From assembly GCA_018969455.1 (NCBI GenBank), contig JAGWYI010000031.1, positions 1 through 15,374 on the forward strand: a stretch of DNA of 15,374 bases, given 5' to 3'. This DNA comes from Bacteroidota bacterium. Lineage in GTDB: Bacteria > Bacteroidota > Bacteroidia > Chitinophagales > Saprospiraceae. Under the pieces are notes generated by a model that worked only from the letters and a program-made list of their open reading frames with translations, was not told the origin of the DNA and did not search any database. This document shows, piece by piece, positions 6,835 through 12,262 of the stretch. The position numbers were made by a program, and so were the translations under genes. Within the stretch, counting starts at the first letter, position 1. Every line of letters begins with the position of its first letter.

Positions 6835-7425
6835 ATGCAGCGCGCCCTGCTTTTCCTCCTTTTTTGCCTTGCCCTTTCCTGCAACCACCGGAAAGCCACC
6901 GCGATTCAGCTGCAAACTGCCATGGGGGTTTTACACGTGGATTTATACGGCGATACCCCCCAACATCAGCGCCAGTTTTTTGCGCTCGCGGGCGCCCAAG
7001 GCAGCGATACCATGCTGTTTACCCAGGTGCTGCGCGACTACCTGATTGCTTTTGAAGCACCCGCCCAACACGCCGACCAACGCAAACGCCTGCTGCCTGA
7101 ACACCATAGGCCGCTTTGCCGAGGCGTGATTGCTGCTTTTGACACCCTGAAAACCCATGGTCCGGGCGATTTTTTTATCGTACTCGGTCGCCCGCAAACG
7201 GATGAAAGCCTCAATAGAATAGAAAAACAGGAAGGCCTTCATTTGTCCGAAAAAGACCGTGCAGCGTATAAAAAATGGGGCGGAATTCCGCAATGGCAAG
7301 GCAAATGCAGCGTTTTTGGAAAAGTAACGGCGGGCATGGAAGTAGCCGACCGTATTGCTGCGGTCCCGCGCGATGCGGCCAATCGCCCCCTCTCCCCCAT
7401 CTGGTTATACTACAAAATACAATAA
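6835..7425 (+). CDS. Cyclophilin-type peptidyl-prolyl isomerase-like lipoprotein, catalytic residues lost
   Basis: The frame is open from 6724, but the ATG at 6835 is chosen because it gives a lipoprotein signal (MQRALLFLLFCLALSC, lipid Cys16). The 196-residue product follows the cyclophilin order: IQLQTAMGVLHVDLYGDTPQHQRQFFAL (compare TxxGxxxxxLxxxxxPxxxxNF), then LFTQVLRDYLI, GDFFIVLGRP (113-120) and SVFGKVTAGMEVADRI (159-174). It also has the roughly 35-residue insert with DESLNRIEKQEG and RAAYKKWGG that I recall from Bacteroidota lipoprotein cyclophilins. In active enzymes the second block reads FHRVxxxFMxQGGD; here His and the catalytic Arg are Thr63 and Gln64, the QGGD part is absent, and the later His is Cys158. 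Isomerase activity is therefore unlikely; a binding or chaperone role is possible. It is followed after 74 bases by the HD-PycTM gene. Confidence 0.82.
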   Translation: MQRALLFLLFCLALSCNHRKATAIQLQTAMGVLHVDLYGDTPQHQRQFFALAGAQGSDTMLFTQVLRDYLIAFEAPAQHADQRKRLLPEHHRPLCRGVIAAFDTLKTHGPGDFFIVLGRPQTDESLNRIEKQEGLHLSEKDRAAYKKWGGIPQWQGKCSVFGKVTAGMEVADRIAAVPRDAANRPLSPIWLYYKIQ

Positions 7426-7499
7426 GCCCTAGAAAAAGGTACACCAGCTGATTCGGATTGCTTACCTTAGCGCTTTCGTAGCGCAATTTGAACAGCATT

Positions 7500-8741
7500 A
7501 TGACGGCTTCCGAGCAATTGCTTCAAGATACAGAGCAATACATCAAAGATTTTTTCGCGGCCAATATGTCGCCCGATTATGTATTTCACGACCTTTCGCA
7601 TACCGCCCAAACGGTTGCGGCAGCCCGAATGATTGGCGAAGGTTTCGAACTCGGCCCGCATGACATGCTGCTGCTTGAAATCGCTACCTGGTTTCATGAT
7701 ACCGGGTATGCACAGGGCCCTGCCGACCATGAAGAACGCAGCTGCCTCAACGTGCAAAAGTTTCTGGATGGCCGTCTCAGCCCAGAAGACATTCAAATAA
7801 TACTCGGTTGCATTCGAGCAACCAAGGTGCCTCAACACCCAACCACCGTACTCGAACAGGTTATAGCCGATGCCGACTTGAGCCATCTGGGCATGGAAAG
7901 TTACTGGGATCGTACCGGCCGTTATCGACAAGAACTAATCCTTACCAGGCAAATTGTCATGAACGACCAGGACTGGATTGATTTCGAAATCAATTTCATG
8001 CTGGATCACAGTTATCATACGGTTGTTGCCAACGAATTGTTTAACAAACGCAAAGCCAAACACATCCAGCAACTGCTCAAGCAAAAGCGGCGCCTTAACC
8101 CCGATAAGGCTCCTACCCTGAGCGAACTGGCCCTGCTCGACGAAAAGGAGAAAACAGGCTCCCTGCGTCAAATGATTGAAGAGGGTGAAAATGAACTCAA
8201 AATGGCGCGTTTCGGACGAGGTGTCGAAACCATGTACCGTACTACTTACCGTACGCATACCAACCTCAGCCAAATGGCCGACAGCAAAGCCAACCTCATG
8301 CTTTCGGTAAATGCCATCGTGATTTCCATCCTGGTAAGTAATTTGTTGCCAAAATTGCAAGTAGATGGCAGCCTCGACCTTCGCTTGGTCGTTCCTACAA
8401 TTATGCTAACCCTGACCTGCATGAGTTCCATGATTTATGCCACCCTCAGTACCCGACCCAAGGTAACTGAAGGAAAGGTCACACGCGATGCCATCAAACA
8501 ACGCAAAGCCAACTTGTTGTTTTTCGGCAATTTTCACAACATGCCTTTGGAAGAATTCCAATGGGGTGTAAACGAAATGTTGAAAGACCCCGAATTCCTT
8601 TACAGCTCGATGAGCCGAGATCTGTACTTTCTCGGTATTGTATTGGCGAAGAAATACCAATACCTGAGCATATGCTATAATATCTTTATGTACGGTTTGA
8701 TCATCTCCGTTCTGTCCTTCGCAGCAGCATTTGCACTGTAA
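7500..8741 (+). CDS. HD phosphohydrolase domain fused to Pycsar-type membrane effector domain (PycTM/DUF5706)
   Basis: The ATG at 7500 is preferred over the in-frame TTG at 7488, giving 413 residues. The N-terminal half is an HD domain: His34 in FHDLSHT, the His66-Asp67 pair in ATWFHDTGY, His77 in DHEERS and the distal Asp in VIADADLSHLG (Asp124/Asp126), so all metal ligands are present. A charged, probably helical linker follows at about 180-235. The C-terminal part begins with YRTTYRTHTNLSQMADSKAN and MLSVNAIVISILVSNLL, the hallmark of the PycTM/DUF5706 family. Membrane helices lie at about 264-286, 296-317 and 389-413. In Pycsar defence, PycTM proteins are activated by cyclic CMP or UMP and damage the inner membrane. 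HD domains hydrolyse phosphoesters of nucleotides, so this one may make, clear or sense a nucleotide ligand; this is inference. No cyclase gene is in the window. The mannose synthase-like gene follows after 23 bases. Confidence 0.9.
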   Translation: MTASEQLLQDTEQYIKDFFAANMSPDYVFHDLSHTAQTVAAARMIGEGFELGPHDMLLLEIATWFHDTGYAQGPADHEERSCLNVQKFLDGRLSPEDIQIILGCIRATKVPQHPTTVLEQVIADADLSHLGMESYWDRTGRYRQELILTRQIVMNDQDWIDFEINFMLDHSYHTVVANELFNKRKAKHIQQLLKQKRRLNPDKAPTLSELALLDEKEKTGSLRQMIEEGENELKMARFGRGVETMYRTTYRTHTNLSQMADSKANLMLSVNAIVISILVSNLLPKLQVDGSLDLRLVVPTIMLTLTCMSSMIYATLSTRPKVTEGKVTRDAIKQRKANLLFFGNFHNMPLEEFQWGVNEMLKDPEFLYSSMSRDLYFLGIVLAKKYQYLSICYNIFMYGLIISVLSFAAAFAL

Positions 8742-8764
8742 CTGCAGGTAATAACCCATCTTTC

Positions 8765-9505
8765 ATGTCGGCACTTGTCATTATCCCCACTTATAACGAA
8801 CGCGAAAATATCGAAGCCATTATCCAGGCTGTATTTACCCTTCCCGACCATTTTCACATCCTTATTGTAGATGATGGCTCCCCTGATGGTACTGGACAAA
8901 TTGTAAAAAACCTCCAGCAAAAATACCCGGATAGCCTTCATCTACTCGAAAGAACCGCAAAAAACGGCCTGGGAAAGGCCTATATAGCTGGATTTTATTG
9001 GGGCCTTGATCGAAATTACAATTACTTGATTGAAATGGATGCCGATTTTTCCCATAACCCCTCCGATCTGCCGCGCCTGCTCTCCGAATGCCGCGATAAA
9101 GGCGCCGATGTGGCCATCGGATCGCGCTATGTAAAAGGAGGAAAAGTGGAAAACTGGCCCTGGGAACGCCATTTTTACTCCCGGGGAGGCTCTGTCTACA
9201 CCCGAATCGTTACCCTCATGCCGGTGGCCGACCCAACTGCCGGTTTTGTATGCTGGCGAAGAAAAGTGCTTGAAACCATCAACCTCGAAAAAATCCGATT
9301 TGTGGGATATGCATTCCAAATTGAAATGAAATTCGCCGCCTGGGAACTGAACTTCAACATTCATGAAGTACCAATTACTTTTAAAGACCGCGTTCTCGGC
9401 GTTTCTAAAATGTCGCTCAAAATTGTACAGGAAGGAATTCTGGGCGTAATGCAAATGCGATGGCGCGGCTTTTTCTATAATTACGGCCATGACACCCCAA
9501 AATAA
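8765..9505 (+). CDS. Polyprenol-phosphate mannose synthase-like glycosyltransferase (GT2)
   Basis: The protein has 246 residues, typical of the soluble DPM1 type, with no membrane segments. Such enzymes transfer mannose (or a related sugar) from GDP-mannose to a polyprenyl phosphate at the cytoplasmic face of the membrane, supplying lipid-linked sugar for glycan or protein glycosylation. Motifs seen: IIPTYNERENIEAII (6-20), VDDGSPDGTG (35-44), NGLGKAYIAGFYWG (67-80), the metal-binding MDADFSHNP (91-99), IGSRYVKGG (118-126), the acceptor-loop region DPTAGFVCWRR (156-166) and FKDRVLGVSKMS (206-217). These match polyprenol monophosphomannose synthases more closely than general GT2 enzymes, though the exact sugar cannot be read. 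Its start lies 23 bases after the HD-PycTM gene, so the two are probably co-transcribed. Confidence 0.9.
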   Translation: MSALVIIPTYNERENIEAIIQAVFTLPDHFHILIVDDGSPDGTGQIVKNLQQKYPDSLHLLERTAKNGLGKAYIAGFYWGLDRNYNYLIEMDADFSHNPSDLPRLLSECRDKGADVAIGSRYVKGGKVENWPWERHFYSRGGSVYTRIVTLMPVADPTAGFVCWRRKVLETINLEKIRFVGYAFQIEMKFAAWELNFNIHEVPITFKDRVLGVSKMSLKIVQEGILGVMQMRWRGFFYNYGHDTPK

Positions 9506-9514
9506 CACAAAAAA

Positions 9515-9537
9515 GCAGAAGAAATTGCTTCTTCTGC
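9515..9537. terminator. Hairpin following the mannose synthase gene
   Basis: GCAGAAGAA and TTCTTCTGC form a perfect 9-base stem around ATTGC, 9 bases after the stop codon. A run of A precedes it on the plus strand, so the T-tract is on the minus strand. As a plus-strand terminator it lacks the T-run; it may act as a transcript-end stabilising stem. Confidence 0.4.
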
Positions 9538-9678
9538 CGCACTTGTTCATATGCTTGATAGGAAATATCAACGATTAAAAACCGGTACAGGAATGGCCGG
9601 ATGCATATAAATATTGCAAATTGAAAACACCTGAAAACAATTTTCGCCTCTTTTCAAATACCACCCCGTCGCCCATAA

Positions 9679-9729
9679 GTGGGGAGAGGACCAGCCCTAC
9701 CCCCCAGAATGAGCTGGTCTCTCGTCCAC
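9679..9729. other. Long bulged hairpin, candidate structured RNA element
   Basis: On the plus strand GAGAG-G-ACCAGC (9684-9695) pairs with GCTGGTCTCTC (9713-9723) through 11 base pairs with one bulged G. After a small internal loop, GTGG (9679-9682) pairs with CCAC (9726-9729). The loop is C-rich (9696-9712). An alternative small stem CCCA/TGGG (9672-9675/9680-9683) would compete with the outer pairs. The G+C-rich stem stands out from the A/T-rich surroundings. No known RNA family was recognised. Confidence 0.4.
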
Positions 9730-9737
9730 GACATTAA

Positions 9738-9773
9738 GACCAATTGGCCTTAAGTTATCTTGGTTCGTTTTTT
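9738..9773 (+). terminator. Weak terminator-like hairpin with T6
   Basis: GACCAA (9738-9743) can pair with TTGGTT (9760-9765), including one G-T pair, and is followed after CG by six T (9768-9773). It overlaps a near-palindrome centred on CCAATTGG. It would end any short transcript containing the 9679-9729 hairpin. Confidence 0.3.
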
Positions 9774-9933
9774 CTATCTAAAAACCTGTACAGACAAGTA
9801 CTATGCCAAAAGATTATGCCCCACTTGTACTTTTTTAAACATATTTAGGGTATTCTTAAAGTCAAATGACATTTTTTGTTTTTACACTTCTGGTTTCCAA
9901 ACCCTTACCCTTGCTCTGACCGATACAAGACAA

Positions 9934-9967
9934 TTTGTCAGATTGTATTCAGATGGCACAAGCTTTG
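9934..9967 (+). promoter_or_regulatory. Possible htpG promoter
   Basis: TTTG (9934-9937) and AAGCTTTG (9960-9967) are separated by 22 bases and lie 43 bases or more before the htpG start. This resembles the Bacteroidota TTTG / TAnnTTTG pattern, with the TA of the -7 box imperfect. A short palindrome GACAATTTGTC overlaps the -33 part. Confidence 0.25.
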
Positions 9968-10009
9968 AAACAGACCCCTTCATTCACCAACATTTAAGTT
10001 ATTCCGACT

Positions 10010-11878
10010 ATGCAAAAGGGTACAATTTCAGTCCAAACGGAAAATATTTTTCCAATCATCAAAAAATTCCTGTACTCAGATCACGAGATTTTTCTGCGCG
10101 AACTCGTGTCCAACGCCGTAGACGCCACCACCAAACTCCGCATCCTGGCCGAACGCGGTGAAGTGAAAGAGGAGATCGGAGATACCACCATTCAAATCAT
10201 CCGCGAACCGGAAGCCAAACGCATCATCATCCGCGACCGCGGTATCGGTATGACGGAAGAGGAAGTGCTCAAATACCTTAACCAAATCGCCTTCAGCAGC
10301 GCCGCCGAATTTCTGGATAAATACAAAGACAGTAGCATCATTGGCCATTTCGGCCTGGGCTTTTATTCAGCATTCATGGTGGCCGATAAGGTGGAAGTGG
10401 TAACCAAATCCTGGAAGCCCGAGGCCCAAGCCGTAAAATGGACCTGCGAAGGAAATCCGGAATTTACCATCGAATCCGTGGAAAAATCCGAGCGTGGCAC
10501 CGATATTATACTCTATGTCAACGAGGAAAATGCCGACTTCCTCAACAACAATCGATTGCAGGAATTACTCGATAAATACTGCAGCTTCCTGCCCGTTTCC
10601 ATTCAGTATGGCATGAAAACCGAATATCTCAACGATGAAACCGATGAAGATTCGGAAGATGCCAAAGAACCCAAAACCCAGGAGGTTCCCAATATTATCA
10701 ATGAAACCCGACCCATTTGGAAAAAAACGCCCTCCGAACTTAAAGAATCCGATTACAAAGACTTCTACCGAAAATTATACCCTTTCGGCGCCGAACCGAT
10801 GTTCTGGATTCACCTCAACATCGATTATCCCTTCAACTTGACAGGGGTGCTCTATTTCCCAAAACTGAATGCAAGCCTGGAAGCCACCCGAAACAAAATT
10901 CACCTGTACTCCAATCAGGTATACGTAACCGACGATGTGCGCGAAATCGTACCCGAATGGTTGCTCCTGCTCCATGGAGTGATTGATTCTCCCGATATTC
11001 CACTCAACGTTTCTCGATCCTACTTGCAAAGCGACGGAAATGTGAAAAAAATCAGCGAATACATTACCCGCAAAGTAGGAGACAAACTCAATGAACTGTT
11101 CAACCAAGACCGTCCGGCATTCGAACAAAAATGGCGCGACCTGGGTGTTTTCATCAAATATGGCGTTATCTCTGATAAAAAATTTGAAGAAAAAGCCAGC
11201 AATTTTACCCTTCTTGAAAACACCAAAGGACAGTTTTTCCTCCTCAACGAATATCAGGATAAGGTAAAAGGCAACCAAACCGACAAACACAATAAAACCG
11301 TTTTCATCTATACCAACGACCCTGAAGGACATGACGCACTCGTAAAAGCCGCCTATAACCGGGGTTATGATGTTTTGCGACTCGATACCGTACTCGACAA
11401 TCACTGGATGCAACATATTGAATACCAAGCAGGTATGAACGTTGTGTTTGTCCGGATCGATTCCGAAACCCTCGATAATCTGGTGCAAAAGGACGAAACC
11501 CGTACCTCTGTACTGAGCGAGACCGAAATTGAAACCGTTAAAAAAGTGTTTGAGTCCGTAAGCGGCAAAGACGGTAAGGTAGATTGCAAAGCGCTTAGCC
11601 CCGACGACCAACCAGTGGTAATTGTACGGCCCGAATTTATGCGCCGCATGAAGGAAATGCAATCCCTGCAAGGCATGGGAATGGGCGATTTCCCAGACAT
11701 GTACAATGTGGTGGTGAACACGAACCACCCGCTGGTGGCACAAAAACTGGTAAGTGCACAGGAAACTGATCAGAAAATACTGGCGCAATACCTGTACGAT
11801 TTGGCGCTGTTGCAGCAAGGCATGCTCAAAGGAGAGGCACTCACACGTTTTATAGGGCTTACGTTGGAGAAAGTATAG
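10010..11878 (+). CDS. htpG: Molecular chaperone HtpG (bacterial Hsp90)
   Basis: The protein has 622 residues, against 624 in E. coli. HtpG is a cytosolic ATP-driven dimeric chaperone that remodels late folding intermediates, often with DnaK. The N-terminal GHKL ATPase domain shows ELVSNAVDA (31-39, catalytic Glu31), the lid and nucleotide motifs RDRGIGM (75-81) and IGHFGLGFYSAF (111-122). A short acidic linker (DDETDEDSEDAKEPK segment, after about 205) leads to the middle domain, with LNVSRSYLQSD carrying the conserved Arg that contacts ATP. The C-terminal dimerisation domain ends with LYDLALLQQGM and GLTLEKV. MQKGTISVQTENIFP is a normal N-terminus and supports the start at 10010. It is a single-gene unit, bounded by a 504-base gap and a strong terminator. 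Confidence 0.98.
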   Translation: MQKGTISVQTENIFPIIKKFLYSDHEIFLRELVSNAVDATTKLRILAERGEVKEEIGDTTIQIIREPEAKRIIIRDRGIGMTEEEVLKYLNQIAFSSAAEFLDKYKDSSIIGHFGLGFYSAFMVADKVEVVTKSWKPEAQAVKWTCEGNPEFTIESVEKSERGTDIILYVNEENADFLNNNRLQELLDKYCSFLPVSIQYGMKTEYLNDETDEDSEDAKEPKTQEVPNIINETRPIWKKTPSELKESDYKDFYRKLYPFGAEPMFWIHLNIDYPFNLTGVLYFPKLNASLEATRNKIHLYSNQVYVTDDVREIVPEWLLLLHGVIDSPDIPLNVSRSYLQSDGNVKKISEYITRKVGDKLNELFNQDRPAFEQKWRDLGVFIKYGVISDKKFEEKASNFTLLENTKGQFFLLNEYQDKVKGNQTDKHNKTVFIYTNDPEGHDALVKAAYNRGYDVLRLDTVLDNHWMQHIEYQAGMNVVFVRIDSETLDNLVQKDETRTSVLSETEIETVKKVFESVSGKDGKVDCKALSPDDQPVVIVRPEFMRRMKEMQSLQGMGMGDFPDMYNVVVNTNHPLVAQKLVSAQETDQKILAQYLYDLALLQQGMLKGEALTRFIGLTLEKV

Positions 11879-11907
11879 GCCGATTTTCGTGTCTGAAGAA
11901 ATTATTC

Positions 11908-11947
11908 ATGCCGGTGTGCGCTTCTTAAAGCCCCCCGGCATTTTTTT
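11908..11947 (+). terminator. Rho-independent terminator of htpG
   Basis: ATGCCGG (11908-11914) pairs with CCGGCAT (11935-11941). A run of seven T starts with the last stem base (11941-11947). It lies 30 bases after the htpG stop, and the G+C-rich stem plus T-tract is a classical intrinsic terminator. Confidence 0.85.
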
Positions 11948-11960
11948 ATTCCTGCAATTC

Positions 11961-12006
11961 AAAAAAAATCCGTTCCAACCTCAAGCGTCGAAACGGATTT
12001 TATTTT
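11961..12006 (-). terminator. Intrinsic terminator of tRNA-Cys (possibly bidirectional)
   Basis: AAAATCCGTT (11965-11974) pairs with AACGGATTTT (11992-12001). On the minus strand it lies just past the tRNA 3' end and is followed by eight T (11968-11961). T-rich sequence on the plus side (TTTTATTTTT) means it could also stop read-through from htpG. Confidence 0.8.
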
Positions 12007-12012
12007 TATCAG

Positions 12013-12083
12013 AGGTCTCGAGCGGATTCGAACCGCTGTAGCAGGTTTTGCAGACCTGTGCCTAACCACTCGGCTACGAGACC
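12013..12083 (-). tRNA. tRNA-Cys (anticodon GCA)
   Basis: On the minus strand the acceptor stem GGTCTCG pairs with CGAGACC. The D arm contains GCCGAGTGGTTAGGC, the anticodon stem-loop is CAGGT-CTGCAAA-ACCTG with anticodon GCA, and the T arm contains AGCGG-TTCGAAT-CCGCT. The base after the acceptor stem is T, the U73 discriminator known as a cysteinyl-tRNA synthetase identity element. CCA is not encoded (TCTG follows the stem), so it must be added by a nucleotidyltransferase. Confidence 0.97.
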
Positions 12084-12101
12084 ATATTTTAAAAGCGGAT
12101 G

Positions 12102-12133
12102 CAAAGAAACGGTTTTTTTCCCTTACCACGCAA
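12102..12133 (-). promoter_or_regulatory. Candidate promoter of tRNA-Cys
   Basis: The minus strand has TTG (12133-12131), a 21-base spacer and TTTCTTTG (12109-12102), close to the Bacteroidota TTG / TAnnTTTG arrangement. The -7 box ends 18 bases before the tRNA 5' end, giving a leader of about 10-12 bases. Confidence 0.4.
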
Positions 12134-12155
12134 GTATCAAGGGTAAGTTTTTTTT
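12122..12155 (+). other. Terminator-like hairpin upstream of the symporter gene
   Basis: CTTACC (12122-12127) pairs with GGTAAG (12142-12147), followed directly by eight T (12148-12155). It has the shape of a plus-strand terminator, but no plus-strand gene lies directly before it. It also covers the -33 part of the candidate tRNA promoter on the other strand. Confidence 0.35.
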
Positions 12156-12188
12156 AAAGATAAATCCTGCAATCTTGATTACCTTACA

Positions 12189-12196
12189 TATATTTG
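12189..12196 (+). promoter_or_regulatory. Candidate -7 box for the symporter gene
   Basis: TATATTTG is an exact TAnnTTTG match, 66 bases before the ATG at 12263, implying a leader of about 60 bases. The upstream -33 element is not clear at normal spacing. Confidence 0.4.
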
Positions 12197-12262
12197 GGCG
12201 CCTTAACCACTGCCACTTTTTATTTGGCTCGACACACTATTCACTAAACTTTTTACCAAAAC

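Larger units (their letters stand above)
9506..10009. other. 504-base intergenic region upstream of htpG
   Basis: I find no supportable protein gene here. The only plus-strand frame (from 9760) runs 150 bases into htpG and has no family features. The region contains a 9-base perfect hairpin just after the mannose synthase gene, a long bulged hairpin at 9679-9729, a near-palindrome at 9734-9753 and a terminator-like stem with T6 at 9738-9773. About 235 bases of A/T-rich sequence then lead to htpG. Confidence 0.7.

Noticed and set aside
7470..7484. GCGCT/AGCGC hairpin before the HD-PycTM gene as a terminator or riboswitch
   Set aside because: A 5-base stem with no T-tract and no further structure; it could arise by chance.
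7488..7499. TTG start for the HD-PycTM protein
   Set aside because: An ATG four codons later begins a normal N-terminus, and nothing supports the TTG.
6835..9505. A complete canonical Pycsar operon
   Set aside because: No nucleotidyl cyclase (PycC) is encoded here; the neighbours are a cyclophilin-like protein and a mannose synthase-like enzyme, so only an effector-like domain can be claimed.
9760..10161. A 133-residue plus-strand frame before and into htpG
   Set aside because: It overlaps the first 150 bases of htpG in another frame, has no recognisable domain, and its tail is just htpG read out of frame.
10775..11818. A 347-residue frame antisense to htpG
   Set aside because: It is the mirror of a highly conserved coding region; its composition (many His, Phe, Val) is typical of an antisense shadow and no motif is present.
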